Part shown: in pieces, positions 1 through 9,166 of the stretch
Layout of the letters: every line of letters begins with the position of its first letter
Numbering within the stretch: position 1 is the stretch's first letter
Source: Verrucomicrobiota bacterium
GTDB taxonomy: Bacteria; Verrucomicrobiota; Verrucomicrobiia; Palsa-1439
Direction of reading: 5' to 3'
Length of the DNA stretch: 40,052 nt
NCBI GenBank assembly: GCA_003164675.1
Contig: PLTX01000116.1
Span: 2,889 to 42,940, forward strand
The notes under the pieces: generated by a model
Told to the model about the DNA's origin: nothing
Database searches by the model: none
The model's input: only the letters and a program-made list of their open reading frames with translations
Made by a program: the position numbers and the translations under genes

Positions 1-1956
1 ACCATGGACTGGATGGAGCAGGAACGCGAGCGTGGGATCACGATTACCAGTGCGGCGACGACCTGCTTCTGGCGCGAGCATCGCGTCAATATTATTGACA
101 CACCCGGCCATGTGGATTTCACGGTCGAAGTCGAGCGCAGTTTACGGGTGCTGGACGGCGCCTGCGCCGTGTTCTGTGCCGTCGGCGGTGTCGAACCCCA
201 GTCGGAGACGGTTTGGCGCCAGGCCAACAAGTACAAGGTGCCGCGCATCGCGTTTGTCAACAAGATGGACCGCACCGGCGCGGACTTTGAGGCTGCGGTC
301 GCCCAGATGCGGGAGCGTTTGGCCGCCAATGCGGTGCCAATTCAGATCCCGATCGGCAAGGAAGCCGATTTCAAGGGAGTCATTGACCTCGTCAAGATGA
401 AGGCCGTGATTTGGTCGGGCGAGGAACTTGGCGCGCAGTTCGGCGTCGCAGACATTCCAGCCAACCTAAAGGCTGCCGCCGATACGGCGCACGCCAAGCT
501 CGTCGAGGCCGTTTCCGAAAAGGACGAGGAGTTGATGCACCTTTTCTTGGAAGGCAAGGAGATCAACCCGCAGCAACTTCAGGCGGGAATCCGCCGGCTG
601 ACGATCAACAACGAATTGGTACCCGTGATTTGTGGCGCCGCTTTTAAGAACAAGGGTGTGCAACCCCTGCTCGATGCCGTCGTCGATTATCTGCCTTCCC
701 CGCTCGATGTTCCTGACATTGTTGGTACCAACCCCGATACGAAGCAGCCGGATACGCGTCGCGCCGATGACGACGGGCCGTTCTGCGCCCTGGCCTTCAA
801 GATCTGGACCGACCCGTACGCAGGCAGATTGATTTTCTTCCGTGTCTATTCCGGCAAAGTGACCAAGGGCGTGACGGTTTATAATCCGCGCAATAACAAG
901 CGGGAGCGCATCGGGCGCCTGCTTGAGATGCACGCCAACCATCGGCAGGAAATCGACGTGTGTTACTCGGGTGACATTGGAGCGCTCGTAGGTCTGAAGA
1001 ACGTTACGACGGGCGACACGATTTGCGACGAGGATCACCCCATCCTTCTCGAATCGATCACGTTCCCCGAGCCCGTCATTTCCATGGCCATCGAGCCGAA
1101 CACGACGGCAGACCGTGACAAGATGTCCACCGCGCTGCAACGACTCGCCGAAGAAGACCCCACTTTCCGCCTTATGACCGATCAGGAGACCGGCCAGACC
1201 ATCATTTCTGGAATGGGCGAATTACACCTCGACATCATCAAAGATCGCATGTTCCGCGAGTTCAACGTCGGCGCCACCGCGGGCAAACCGCAGGTTGCGT
1301 ATCGTGAGACGATCACCAAGTCCGCCGAAGCCGAAGGTAAATTTATCCGCCAATCGGGTGGTCATGGGCAGTACGGACACGCAGTCGTCACCGTCGAACC
1401 CGGTGAAAAGGGCAGCGGCATAGTGGTCGAGGATGAGATTGTCGGCGGCGCGATTCCGAGGGAATACATTGGTGCCGTTGAAGACGGCATTATCGAAGCC
1501 GCGCAGACAGGTGTGCTGGGCGGGTATCCGATGGTGGATATTAAGATTCAGATTATCGACGGCACGTTCCATGAAGTCGACAGTTCTGAAATTGCATTCA
1601 AGATGGCCGGCAGTTTTGCCTTCAAGGAAGCTGCACGCAAGGCCGGCGCGATTATGCTCGAGCCAATCATGGACGTTGAAGCCATCACGCCCGAGGAGCA
1701 TAGGGGCGACGTGGTGGGAGACCTCAACGGCCGCCGCGGTAAGATCAGCGACATCGAATCGCGCGCGACCTCAACAATTGTTCATGCGAGGGTTCCGCTG
1801 GCCGAGATGTTCGGATATGCCACGGCATTGCGGTCGTTGACCAAGGGCCGCGCCAGCTACTCGATGGAGCCGGCCGCCTTTGAGAGGGTACCCGAGAGCA
1901 TTCTCGCGCAGATCCTCGACAAGAACGGCACTCCGAAGGGCAGATCAAAGAAATGA
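1..1956 (+). CDS. fusA: Elongation factor G, 5'-truncated by window edge
   Basis: This is translational GTPase EF-G, which drives tRNA-mRNA translocation on the ribosome and ribosome recycling. The frame is open from base 1 (a Thr codon precedes the Met at base 4), so the start and the P-loop (G1) lie outside the window. Visible GTPase motifs are the switch I segment [14 protein letters not shown]3 DTPGHVDF, G4 NKMD, and the G5 region with GAAFKNKG. Domains II-V follow, including [10 protein letters not shown] and RGQ-type domain IV/V sequence ([11 protein letters not shown]) and the C-terminal [13 protein letters not shown]...[15 protein letters not shown]. About 651 residues are present of the usual ~695-700. 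The stop overlaps the rpsJ start by 4 bases (ATGA), and no tuf gene intervenes. Confidence 0.98.
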   Translation, partial: TMDWMEQERERGITITSAATTCFWREHRVNIIDTPGHVDFTVEVERSLRVLDGACAVFCAVGGVEPQSETVWRQANKYKVPRIAFVNKMDRTGADFEAAVAQMRERLAANAVPIQIPIGKEADFKGVIDLVKMKAVIWSGEELGAQFGVADIPANLKAAADTAHAKLVEAVSEKDEELMHLFLEGKEINPQQLQAGIRRLTINNELVPVICGAAFKNKGVQPLLDAVVDYLPSPLDVPDIVGTNPDTKQPDTRRADDDGPFCALAFKIWTDPYAGRLIFFRVYSGKVTKGVTVYNPRNNKRERIGRLLEMHANHRQEIDVCYSGDIGALVGLKNVTTGDTICDEDHPILLESITFPEPVISMAIEPNTTADRDKMSTALQRLAEEDPTFRLMTDQETGQTIISGMGELHLDIIKDRMFREFNVGATAGKPQVAYRETITKSAEAEGKFIRQSGGHGQYGHAVVTVEPGEKGSGIVVEDEIVGGAIPREYIGAVEDGIIEAAQTGVLGGYPMVDIKIQIIDGTFHEVDSSEIAFKMAGSFAFKEAARKAGAIMLEPIMDVEAITPEEHRGDVVGDLNGRRGKISDIESRATSTIVHARVPLAEMFGYATALRSLTKGRASYSMEPAAFERVPESILAQILDKNGTPKGRSKK

Positions 1957-2261
1957 ATAATCAGCGCATCAGAATCCGCCTCAAGGGCTACGACCACCGA
2001 TTGCTCGATCAGTCGGCGCACGACATTGTGGAGACAGCCAAGCGGACCGGCGCCAAGGTGGCGGGACCGATCCCGTTGCCGACGGACATCTGGCGGCATA
2101 CGGTCAACCGCTCGCCGCATGCGGACAAAAAGTCGATGGAGTCATTTGAGATGCGGACGCACAAGCGGTTGCTCGACATTATCGATCCGACGGCGAAGAC
2201 CGTGGACGAATTGAAGAAGTTAAACCTTCCCGCCGGTGTGGATATCACCATTAAGATTTAG
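1953..2261 (+). CDS. rpsJ: 30S ribosomal protein S10
   Basis: S10 is a component of the 30S head and, in other bacteria, a partner of NusB in antitermination. The 102 residues match the family length, and the conserved segments [24 protein letters not shown] and KRLLDIIDP are present. The start overlaps the fusA stop (ATGA), implying translational coupling. The usual tuf gene upstream is missing, so fusA leads straight into the S10 cluster. Confidence 0.97.
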   Translation: MNNQRIRIRLKGYDHRLLDQSAHDIVETAKRTGAKVAGPIPLPTDIWRHTVNRSPHADKKSMESFEMRTHKRLLDIIDPTAKTVDELKKLNLPAGVDITIKI

Positions 2262-2263
2262 CC

Positions 2264-2917
2264 ATGGAACTACTCGGAAGAAAACTGGGCATGGCGCAAC
2301 TGTTCGACGCGAACGGCAATTTCGTCGGCGTCACCGTCATCGAAGCGGGTCCCTGCACCGTGCTACAGAAAAAGACGCTCGACAACGACGGTTATCACGC
2401 CGTACAGATTGGCTTGGGAACGCGCAAGGAAAAGAACGCTGGCAAACCGCTCATCGGCCACTGCAAAAAGGCAAACACGGCGCCCGCGCGGTTTATTCGT
2501 GAGTACCGCACGGAGGAGCCCACGCAGTTTAGTGTCGGCGATAAAATTACCGTGAAAGAATTTCAGCCCGGTCAGTACGTGGATGTTATCGGCACGGGGA
2601 AGGGCAAGGGGTTTCAAGGTGTCGTGCGGCGTCATAAATTTGCCGGCGGCGATATGACCCACGGTGCGAAGGGCTGGCATCGCCGCGGTGGCGCGATTGG
2701 TCAACGTCTATTTCCGGGCCGCGTGTTCAAAAATATGCGGATGCCCGGCCACATGGGCGACGTCAAGGTCACCACGCAGAACTTGCGGGTGATCCAGGTG
2801 CGTGAAGCCGAGAACCTGTTGCTCATCGAAGGCGCGGTACCCGGAGCGCGCGGTGCGTTTGTGGTGATCCGCCATGCGTTGAAGAAGACAAAACCTGTAG
2901 CGAAGGCGACGAAATGA
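2264..2917 (+). CDS. rplC: 50S ribosomal protein L3
   Basis: L3 is an early 23S rRNA-binding assembly protein that reaches towards the peptidyl-transferase centre. The 217 residues begin MELLGRKLGMAQLF and contain the conserved VDVIGTGKGKGFQGVVRRHKF and the loop sequence THGAKGWHRRGGAIGQ. It starts 2 nt after rpsJ with no obvious Shine-Dalgarno sequence and overlaps rplD by 4 nt (ATGA). Confidence 0.97.
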   Translation: MELLGRKLGMAQLFDANGNFVGVTVIEAGPCTVLQKKTLDNDGYHAVQIGLGTRKEKNAGKPLIGHCKKANTAPARFIREYRTEEPTQFSVGDKITVKEFQPGQYVDVIGTGKGKGFQGVVRRHKFAGGDMTHGAKGWHRRGGAIGQRLFPGRVFKNMRMPGHMGDVKVTTQNLRVIQVREAENLLLIEGAVPGARGAFVVIRHALKKTKPVAKATK

Positions 2918-3552
2918 AGGTGCCCGTCATTACCATTTGCGGTCAGGCCAAGGGCGAAGTCGAGTTTGCCGACGAGTTGCTGGTCAAGGACGGCAAAGGA
3001 ACTCAGGCCGTTCATGACACGGTAACGGCGTACATGGCAAACCAACGCCTCGGCACGGCCAGCACGAAACAGATTAGTGAAGTGCATGGCAGCGGCAAGA
3101 AACCGTGGAAGCAGAAGGGCACCGGACGCGCGCGGGCCGGATCGTTTGCCTCGCCGTTGTGGCGTGGTGGTGGCGTGGTGTTCGGGCCAAAACCGCGCGA
3201 TTACACAATCAACGTTCCGAAGAAGGTCAAAGCGTTGGCGTTCCGCAAGGCGCTGAGCGAGCGGTTGCTGGCCGGTGATGTTGTGGTGGTTGACGAACTG
3301 AAGCTGGCCAACCACAAGACAAAGGATTTTGCAGGAATCATGGCGACGATTGGCGCGAAGGGCAATGCGCCCACGCTCGTCGTTACGGATCAGGTGGACC
3401 GCAACTTGAAGCTGGCGTCGCGGAACGTACCGAATGTGCAGGTCGAACCGGCCGATTCCGTAAATGTATATGAGCTGTTGCGCTTCGAGAAAATTGTTGC
3501 GACGAAAGCCGCGCTCGAAAAACTGGGTGCGCGTTTGGGGCAGGGCCGATGA
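2914..3552 (+). CDS. rplD: 50S ribosomal protein L4
   Basis: L4 binds 23S rRNA domain I and lines the exit tunnel with an extended loop. Its 212 residues carry the family signature EVHGSGKKPWKQKGTGRARAG and the WRGGGVVFGPKPRDY segment. In Escherichia coli L4 also autoregulates the S10 operon; the leader that would show this lies outside or is absent here, so that role is not inferred. It overlaps rplC and rplW by 4 nt each. Confidence 0.97.
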   Translation: MKVPVITICGQAKGEVEFADELLVKDGKGTQAVHDTVTAYMANQRLGTASTKQISEVHGSGKKPWKQKGTGRARAGSFASPLWRGGGVVFGPKPRDYTINVPKKVKALAFRKALSERLLAGDVVVVDELKLANHKTKDFAGIMATIGAKGNAPTLVVTDQVDRNLKLASRNVPNVQVEPADSVNVYELLRFEKIVATKAALEKLGARLGQGR

Positions 3553-3833
3553 AAGATCCCTACACAGTTGTCAAAACCGTGCGCGTCACGGAAAAGGGCA
3601 GCGCCCAAACGGAAGCGTTGAATCAATATCAGGTCGTGGTCGAGAAGCACGCGAACAAGATCGATGTCAAACGCGCGGTCGAGCAGTTGTTCAAGGTGAA
3701 GGTGCTGCGCGTGAACACCCTGAATGTTCGCGGCAAGGCGCGGCGGGAGCGGACCGTGCAGTTTGGACGGACACCCGCCTGGAAGAAGGCGATTGTCACC
3801 CTCAAAGAGGGCGACAAGATTGAATTGGCTTAG
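3549..3833 (+). CDS. rplW: 50S ribosomal protein L23
   Basis: L23 sits at the polypeptide exit tunnel and docks trigger factor and SRP. The 94-residue length is typical. The conserved TEKG near residue 15, NKIDVKRAVEQLFKVKVLRVN and GRTPAWKKAIVTL are all visible. The start overlaps the rplD stop (ATGA). The gene lies in the canonical L4-L23-L2 order. Confidence 0.97.
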   Translation: MKDPYTVVKTVRVTEKGSAQTEALNQYQVVVEKHANKIDVKRAVEQLFKVKVLRVNTLNVRGKARRERTVQFGRTPAWKKAIVTLKEGDKIELA

Positions 3834-3839
3834 CGATTT

Positions 3840-4676
3840 ATGGGACTCAAAACTTTCAGACCATTGACGCCATCACTGCGCGGGACCGTGCTGTCTGATT
3901 TCTCGGAAATCACGAAGCGCACGCCGGAAGCGAAGTTGACAGTGGCGAAGCGCAGAACCGGTGGCCGCAACAATGTCGGGCGCATGACGGCGCGTGGCAT
4001 CGGCGGTGGCCACAAGCAGCGCTACCGGATCATCGATTTCAAGCGCGACAAGGTGGGCGTAGAGGCGACGGTCGAAGCGATCGAGTACGATCCGAACCGT
4101 TCCGCTCGCATTGCGTTGTTGAAGTACAAGGACGGCGAGAAACGCTACATTTTGGCGCCGATCGGTCTTGCCGTTGGCGCCAAAGTGATGAGCGGCCCGG
4201 ACGCCGAACCGTCGGTCGGCAACGCACTCCCCCTGAAGAAGATCATTCCCGGGATGCCGATCCATAATATTGAACTGCACCGTGGGCGCGGCGGACAGAT
4301 TTGCCGCAGCGCGGGCGGAGCCGCGCAAATCACCGCGAGCGAAGGCGACTTTGTGACGGTCAAGTTGCCTTCGAGCGAGATTCGCCGCATCAACCGCGAG
4401 TGCTACGCGACGATCGGACAGATTGGCAACACCGATCACATCAATATCATGCTGGGAAAGGCCGGACGGAACCGTTGGCTTGGCCGGCGAGGCATTTCCC
4501 GCGGTATGGCCCGCAACCCGGTGGATCACCCGATGGGTGGTGGTCAGGGCAAGAGCAAGGGCGGTGGCGGATGGCATCACCCGTGTTCGCCGTGGGGCTT
4601 GCTGGCGAAGGGCGGTAAGACGCGCCGCCGGAAGAAGTATTCAAACTCGATGATTCTGGAGAGAAGGAAGAAATAA
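3840..4676 (+). CDS. rplB: 50S ribosomal protein L2
   Basis: L2 is a 23S rRNA-binding protein needed for subunit joining and peptidyl-transferase activity. The 278 residues match the family length. The conserved C-terminal [15 protein letters not shown] contains the functionally important histidine. The [15 protein letters not shown] region is also present. The start ATG follows an AT-rich GATTT with no Shine-Dalgarno match, a pattern repeated at rplV and rpsC. Confidence 0.98.
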   Translation: MGLKTFRPLTPSLRGTVLSDFSEITKRTPEAKLTVAKRRTGGRNNVGRMTARGIGGGHKQRYRIIDFKRDKVGVEATVEAIEYDPNRSARIALLKYKDGEKRYILAPIGLAVGAKVMSGPDAEPSVGNALPLKKIIPGMPIHNIELHRGRGGQICRSAGGAAQITASEGDFVTVKLPSSEIRRINRECYATIGQIGNTDHINIMLGKAGRNRWLGRRGISRGMARNPVDHPMGGGQGKSKGGGGWHHPCSPWGLLAKGGKTRRRKKYSNSMILERRKK

Positions 4677-4955
4677 ATGGGACGGTCCCTGAAAAAAGGC
4701 CCGTTTGTCGACGATCATCTGATGGAGAAGGTCGAGGCGATGCGGGCGAGCGAGAAGAAGCCGATCAAGACGTGGTCACGTCGGTCGATGATTGTTCCGG
4801 AGTTTGTCGGGCATACATTTTTGGTTCATAACGGCAAGGTGCACACGCCGGTGTTCGTGACGGAAAACATGGTCGGGCATCGTTTGGGTGAGTTCGCGCC
4901 GACGCGCACGTTCCGCGCCCACGGAGCTCACACCGAGAAGGCGGTCGCGAAGTAG
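4677..4955 (+). CDS. rpsS: 30S ribosomal protein S19
   Basis: S19 is a 30S head protein that forms a complex with S13. The 92 residues start [19 protein letters not shown] and carry the signature [16 protein letters not shown] and [11 protein letters not shown]. It starts immediately after the rplB stop, with an AAGGAAG Shine-Dalgarno inside the rplB end. The next gene is not rplV, as expected, but an unrelated predicted exported protein in the same reading frame. Confidence 0.97.
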   Translation: MGRSLKKGPFVDDHLMEKVEAMRASEKKPIKTWSRRSMIVPEFVGHTFLVHNGKVHTPVFVTENMVGHRLGEFAPTRTFRAHGAHTEKAVAK

Positions 4956-4973
4956 CGCGGCCGAGAGCCGGTT

Positions 4974-5747
4974 GTGCCCGCGCCTGGCACACAAACGGGA
5001 GTTTGTGTTGTTTGCTTGTTCTTTATAGCGGTATGGCCGTTGGCAGCCGAGGAAGCGCGGTTGCCATCGGCAGCGACGAATGCATCTGCGGATGAGTTGC
5101 GCGTCTTGGTGGGAAGCCTCCGTGCTGACAACCAACGTCTCAAGGCGGATTTGGAGCAGCGCGAGACGATCATTCGGCTGTTGACGGAGAACCTGGCCGT
5201 CGCACGGACGGAGAGTGAGCTGTTCCACAAGAAGTGGAGTGAAGCGCAACTGCGGGCACAGACTCTCGGCGTTGATTTGGCCGATAACAGCGCGGCGCAG
5301 ACGCAACGACAGTTGGCCGAAAGCGTGCGAGCGTTGTATCTGGCGGATGCGGAGCGGCAACGGTTGGTTACGCAGATGCAGCGGCTTATTGAAGCCTTGC
5401 AAAAGCCAGGAGACGTTGCGGGTGAGTTGGCCCGTACCAAGGCGCTGTTCGAGGCTGCGGATCGACCATTTTCAGGCAGTGCGGCGAATAGTCAGACCCA
5501 GGGAGGCTTGGGCGCTGCGACGGTACTCGATGTGAACCCGGACCTGCGGCTGGTGGTGCTGAATATCGGCCAGCTTCAGGGAGCGCGGATTGGGATGCCG
5601 ATGGTGGTGATGCGCGGGGAGCACGTCGTGGCGGAATTGAAAATTGTGGAAGTACGACAGCGGATTTGCGGCGCGCTGATCGAACGGGTGAAAGAGGGTG
5701 TCACGCTGAAGACGGGAGACGTTGCCCGCGTGGCGAGGAACTCGTAA
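4974..5747 (+). CDS. Predicted exported coiled-coil protein inserted in the S10 operon
   Basis: I do not recognise a named family. The 257 residues show a hydrophobic N-terminal segment (about residues 9-24) ending in PLAAEE, which looks like a signal peptide or single membrane anchor. A long charged helical stretch (about 38-160), rich in Leu, Arg, Glu and Gln, is probably coiled coil. After a Gly/Ser/Gln linker (about 166-180), a beta-rich C-terminal module (about 183-254) has the pattern VVLNIGQLQGARIGMPMVV...GD, resembling the C-terminal barrels of MreC/FlgT-like envelope proteins. The start is a GTG 18 nt after the rpsS stop and in the same frame; no better start was found and the Shine-Dalgarno is weak. 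Its place between rpsS and rplV implies co-transcription with ribosomal genes, but its role is unknown. An envelope structural role is a guess from the architecture. Confidence 0.8.
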   Translation: MPAPGTQTGVCVVCLFFIAVWPLAAEEARLPSAATNASADELRVLVGSLRADNQRLKADLEQRETIIRLLTENLAVARTESELFHKKWSEAQLRAQTLGVDLADNSAAQTQRQLAESVRALYLADAERQRLVTQMQRLIEALQKPGDVAGELARTKALFEAADRPFSGSAANSQTQGGLGAATVLDVNPDLRLVVLNIGQLQGARIGMPMVVMRGEHVVAELKIVEVRQRICGALIERVKEGVTLKTGDVARVARNS

Positions 5748-5762
5748 GTGTACGTGTGATTT

Positions 5763-6098
5763 ATGGAAGTGAGAGCGACAACTAAATATGCGCGGATGAG
5801 CCCGTACAAAGTGGGTGAAGTAACCCGCCTGATCCAGGGTCTGAGCGCATCGAATGCGTTGGAAGTGTTGCGGGCGATCCCGCGCAAGTCGGCTCGAATG
5901 ATTGAGAAGACACTGAAATCGGCGATTGCGAATGCAACCAACAACGCCAGTCTGGCGGCGGACGCGCTGACTGTGAAGGAAGCTGTGGCCAACGAAGGGC
6001 CGCGTCTAAAGCGTTGGCAGCCCAAGGCGCGGGGCAGTGCGGGACCGATTATCAAGCGGACCACACATATTCAGATTGTATTGACGGACGGACAATAA
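5763..6098 (+). CDS. rplV: 50S ribosomal protein L22
   Basis: L22 lines the exit tunnel with its beta-hairpin. The 111 residues carry ATTKYARMSPYKVGEVTRLI near the N-terminus. The C-terminal signature LKRWQPKARGSAGPIIKRTTH is also present. The ATG follows GTGATTT without a Shine-Dalgarno match. It is separated from rpsS by the inserted coiled-coil gene, 15 nt downstream of that gene's stop. Confidence 0.97.
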   Translation: MEVRATTKYARMSPYKVGEVTRLIQGLSASNALEVLRAIPRKSARMIEKTLKSAIANATNNASLAADALTVKEAVANEGPRLKRWQPKARGSAGPIIKRTTHIQIVLTDGQ

Positions 6099-6101
6099 TT
6101 T

Positions 6102-6785
6102 ATGGGACAAAAGACGAATCCAATAGGTTTTCGCGTGTCAGTCACCAAAGACTGGCTGTCGAAGTGGTACGCCGACAAGAAGGACTACGCGCCGCTGTTG
6201 TTGGAAGACATCAAAATACGGGAAATTGTGAAAAAGAAGTTGGCGTCGGCCGCTGTGCCGAAGATTGCGATCGAACGGTATGCGAACCGTGCCCGGATCA
6301 CGATTTCGACCGCTCGTCCTGGGATCGTCATCGGGCGCAAGGGCGCCGAAATCGACAAGTTGAAGGAAGAGCTGGCGGCGTTGACCGGTAAGGAAGTATA
6401 CGTGGATATCGTCGAGGTGAAGACGCCGGAAACCGACGCCCAGCTCGTTGCGGAAAACATCGCGCTGCAACTGGAACGCCGGATCAGTTTTCGTCGCGCC
6501 ATGAAGAAGGCCGTGCAGACCGCCATGGATTTCGGAGCGCAGGGCATCAAGGTGGCGTGCGGCGGACGTTTGGGAGGCGCCGAACTGGCTCGCCGGGAAA
6601 AGTATCGCGTCGGGAAGATCCCGCTGCACACGTTGCGCGCGGATATCGATTACGGTTTTGCGGAAGCGCAGACGGTGTACGGGAAGATCGGCGTGAAGGT
6701 ATGGGTCTGCAAAGGCGAACGGCCACTGCGGCCCGTGCAACAACCCCAATCGGCGGTACCCGTCGGCCCGGCACCAGCAGCATAG
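6102..6785 (+). CDS. rpsC: 30S ribosomal protein S3
   Basis: S3 is a 30S head protein at the mRNA entry channel with helicase activity. The 227 residues contain [12 protein letters not shown], the KH-domain GxxG loop in [12 protein letters not shown], and the C-terminal [18 protein letters not shown] and [16 protein letters not shown] Pro/Gln/Ala-rich tail follows. It starts 3 nt after rplV. Confidence 0.97.
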   Translation: MGQKTNPIGFRVSVTKDWLSKWYADKKDYAPLLLEDIKIREIVKKKLASAAVPKIAIERYANRARITISTARPGIVIGRKGAEIDKLKEELAALTGKEVYVDIVEVKTPETDAQLVAENIALQLERRISFRRAMKKAVQTAMDFGAQGIKVACGGRLGGAELARREKYRVGKIPLHTLRADIDYGFAEAQTVYGKIGVKVWVCKGERPLRPVQQPQSAVPVGPAPAA

Positions 6786-6817
6786 CACAGACGAGTTGAT
6801 AGAAGGATTTTTAGACC

Positions 6818-7228
6818 ATGGCAATGATGCCCAGCAGAGTGAAGTATCGGAAAGCCCAGCGCGGAAGCCGGACCGGCATCGCGTGGCGCGGAGCCTCGGT
6901 GGCATTTGGTGAATATGGTTTGCAGGCGCTGGAGCGCGCGTGGGTGACCACGACGCAGATCGAGGCGTGTCGTGTCGCGTTGTCGCGCAATATGAAGCGG
7001 CGCGGCAAGCTGTGGATCCGGGTGTTCCCGGACAAACCGATCACCAAGCGCCCGCCCGAAACGCGCATGGGCAAGGGCAAAGGTCCGCCCGAGACCTGGG
7101 TGGTTGTGGTCCGACCGGGTAATGTGCTGTTTGAACTGGGTGGTGTGACGGAAGTACTGGCGCGCGAGTCATTTCGACTGGCGGCGTCCAAGTTGCCGAT
7201 TGCAACGCGCTTTGTAGCAAGGCGATAG
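6818..7228 (+). CDS. rplP: 50S ribosomal protein L16
   Basis: L16 contacts the A-site tRNA on the 50S subunit. The 136 residues start [16 protein letters not shown], with further possible starts at the next Met codons. The conserved [18 protein letters not shown] is diagnostic. An AAGGA motif lies about 10 nt upstream of the first ATG. It lies between rpsC and rpmC in canonical order. Confidence 0.96.
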   Translation: MAMMPSRVKYRKAQRGSRTGIAWRGASVAFGEYGLQALERAWVTTTQIEACRVALSRNMKRRGKLWIRVFPDKPITKRPPETRMGKGKGPPETWVVVVRPGNVLFELGGVTEVLARESFRLAASKLPIATRFVARR

Positions 7229-7236
7229 GGAACGAC

Positions 7237-7449
7237 ATGAAAGCCAAAGAAATCCGTGAGTTGACAGATGCGGAGGCGCAAGCCAAACTGCGTGATCTTC
7301 GGCAGGAAATGTTCAACCTGCGGCTTCAGCAGCAGACGGCGCGTATCGAGCGCCCCAGCCGGATTCACGAAGTGCGACGGGACATGGCGCGGCTGGAAAC
7401 CGTGTTGAGAGAGCGACAGCTTAGGCCGTTGACGACGCCGGCCAAGTGA
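7237..7449 (+). CDS. rpmC: 50S ribosomal protein L29
   Basis: L29 is a small two-helix protein next to L23 at the exit tunnel. The 70 residues start [18 protein letters not shown] and carry [14 protein letters not shown] and the [18 protein letters not shown] helix typical of the family. It is 8 nt downstream of rplP, and its stop overlaps a possible upstream start of rpsQ. Confidence 0.95.
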   Translation: MKAKEIRELTDAEAQAKLRDLRQEMFNLRLQQQTARIERPSRIHEVRRDMARLETVLRERQLRPLTTPAK

Positions 7450-7481
7450 TGACACAGACGGCCGAACAATTTGGATTTACT

Positions 7482-7772
7482 ATGGCGGAGACAGCAACAA
7501 ACGAAGGCAAGAAGCGGGAATTGGTGGGCGAAGTCGTTGGCGACAAGATGGAAAAGACCATCGTGGTCGAAGTTGCCCGACGCGTTCGTCATGCCCGCTA
7601 CCAAAAGGTCATCACAACCTACAAGAAGTTTTACGCACACGACGAAAAGAGCGAAGCGGGTGTGGGCGACAAGGTGCGGATCGTCGAGTCGCGCCCCTTG
7701 AGCAAGCTCAAACGCTGGCGACTGGTCGGTGTGGTGGAGAAGGCCGCGAGGATTGAGAAGGTCGACGTATGA
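7482..7772 (+). CDS. rpsQ: 30S ribosomal protein S17
   Basis: S17 is a primary 16S rRNA-binding OB-fold protein. The core is [16 protein letters not shown] and [20 protein letters not shown] chose the ATG at 7482 (MAETATNEG...), giving 96 residues, because it places the N-terminus where other S17 proteins begin. In-frame alternatives are a GTG at 7446 and an ATG at 7449, which would overlap the rpmC stop and add 11-12 residues. None has a clear Shine-Dalgarno. The stop overlaps the rplN start by 4 nt. Confidence 0.95.
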   Translation: MAETATNEGKKRELVGEVVGDKMEKTIVVEVARRVRHARYQKVITTYKKFYAHDEKSEAGVGDKVRIVESRPLSKLKRWRLVGVVEKAARIEKVDV

Positions 7773-8134
7773 TTCAGATTCGGACCCATTTGGACGTGGC
7801 GGACAACACCGGCGCGCGCGTGGCTTGGGCGATCGGCGTTTTGGGACACCAGAAGCGGTATGCGCGGATCGGTGACGTCATCAAGGCGCACGTCAAGGAA
7901 GCCTCGCCCGATGGAACCGTGAAGAAAGGCGAGGTCGTCACGTGCGTGGTGGTGCGGACGAAATCGCCCTTGCGACGCAACGATGGATCCTACGTGCGGT
8001 TCGATAATAACGCCGTGGTGATTATTGACGACCAGTTGAATCCGAAGGGGACGCGCATTTTCGGTCCCGTGGCGCGTGAGTTGCGTGACAAGAATTTTAC
8101 CAAAATCATTTCGCTTGCTCCCGAGGTGCTCTAG
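7769..8134 (+). CDS. rplN: 50S ribosomal protein L14
   Basis: L14 binds 23S rRNA at the subunit interface and the silencing factor RsfS. The 121 residues match the family, with [13 protein letters not shown] near the start, [20 protein letters not shown] centrally and [26 protein letters not shown] at the C-terminus. GAGAAGG lies 7 nt before the ATG, which also overlaps the rpsQ stop. Confidence 0.97.
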   Translation: MIQIRTHLDVADNTGARVAWAIGVLGHQKRYARIGDVIKAHVKEASPDGTVKKGEVVTCVVVRTKSPLRRNDGSYVRFDNNAVVIIDDQLNPKGTRIFGPVARELRDKNFTKIISLAPEVL

Positions 8135-8137
8135 GCC

Positions 8138-8419
8138 ATGAAGAATCTGGCAGTCAAGAAGGATGACATGGTCGTAGTCCTTTCAGGAGAGGACAGGGGC
8201 AAGGTCGGTCGGGTGCTGGCGGCGTTTCCCGAAAAGCAACGGGTATTGGTCGAGGGCGTGAATGTGATCAGCAAGGCGTTGCGGAAAAGCCAGGACAATC
8301 CCAAGGGCGGGATCATTACCAAAGAAAGTCCGATTCATATTTCGAAAGTGATGAAGCAGGAACGCCACGAAGCGCGGAAGAAGAAACACGGAACCGCGCC
8401 CGCGGCCGCAGAAGCATAA
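8138..8419 (+). CDS. rplX: 50S ribosomal protein L24
   Basis: L24 is a KOW-domain assembly initiator protein of the 50S subunit. The 93 residues include [21 protein letters not shown] (KOW motif) and [21 protein letters not shown]. The C-terminus is Lys-rich with an Ala tail. A GAGGTG motif is 9 nt upstream of the ATG. Confidence 0.96.
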   Translation: MKNLAVKKDDMVVVLSGEDRGKVGRVLAAFPEKQRVLVEGVNVISKALRKSQDNPKGGIITKESPIHISKVMKQERHEARKKKHGTAPAAAEA

Positions 8420-8428
8420 GTGAGCGAT

Positions 8429-8965
8429 ATGGCGCAGTTATACGAACATTATAAGAAGAGCGTCGTGGAGCAACTCATGAAGGGTGGCCACTACGCCAAC
8501 CGGATGCAGGTGCCGAAGGTGGAAAAGGTGGTCGTGAACATGGGCGTGAACGCGAATCACGACAAAGACGTGATCAATGAAGCCCAGCAGGAATTGGCCA
8601 CCCTCACCGGACAAAAGGCGCTGGTCACGAAGGCGAAGAAGAGTATTTCGAACTTCAAGGTCCGCAAGGACATGCCCGTGGGCGCGAAGGTGACGTTGCG
8701 GGGTCAGCGCATGTACGAGTTTCTGGAGCGGTTCTTCAACGCCGCCTTGCCGCGTATTCGCGACTTTCGCGGGGTCAACCCGCGCGGGTTCGATGGACGC
8801 GGCAGTTATACGATGGGTGTGAAGGACCAGACGATTTTTCCCGAGGTGGAACTCGACAAGATCAAGCATAACCTCGGGATGGATGTGACGATTGTGACGA
8901 CGGCCAATACCGATGCCGAGGCCAAGGAGCTCCTCAAGTTGCTCGGGATGCCGTTCAGCAGTTAA
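8429..8965 (+). CDS. rplE: 50S ribosomal protein L5
   Basis: L5 binds 5S rRNA and contacts the P-site tRNA. The ATG at 8429 (MAQLYEHYKK) aligns with the usual family N-terminus and gives 178 residues. A GTG at 8420, directly after the rplX stop, is a 3-residue-longer alternative. VPKVEKVVVNMGV, KVTLRGQRMYEFLERF and RDFRGVNPRGFDGRGSYTMG are conserved. Confidence 0.96.
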   Translation: MAQLYEHYKKSVVEQLMKGGHYANRMQVPKVEKVVVNMGVNANHDKDVINEAQQELATLTGQKALVTKAKKSISNFKVRKDMPVGAKVTLRGQRMYEFLERFFNAALPRIRDFRGVNPRGFDGRGSYTMGVKDQTIFPEVELDKIKHNLGMDVTIVTTANTDAEAKELLKLLGMPFSS

Positions 8966-8976
8966 AGGATTGAGTT

Positions 8977-9162
8977 ATGGCGAAAGTTACCTGGGAAGTG
9001 AAGCAACGGCGGCCAGCCAAGTTCAAGGCGCGGCAGTACAACCGCTGCCAGAACTGTGGGCGGCGCCATGCGTATATCCGGCGGTTCAAGATTTGTCGCA
9101 TTTGTTTTCGTGAGCTGGCCAGTCAGGGCAAGATCCCGGGTGTGGTGAAGGCGAGTTGGTGA
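8977..9162 (+). CDS. rpsN: 30S ribosomal protein S14, zinc-binding (type Z)
   Basis: S14 is a 30S head protein. At 61 residues this is the short type Z form, with a zinc site from two CxxC pairs (CQNC and CRIC) and the [14 protein letters not shown] signature. Type Z contrasts with the longer Cys-free paralogue made in zinc starvation by some bacteria. AAGGA lies 7-8 nt upstream of the ATG. Confidence 0.96.
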   Translation: MAKVTWEVKQRRPAKFKARQYNRCQNCGRRHAYIRRFKICRICFRELASQGKIPGVVKASW

Positions 9163-9166
9163 ATTG

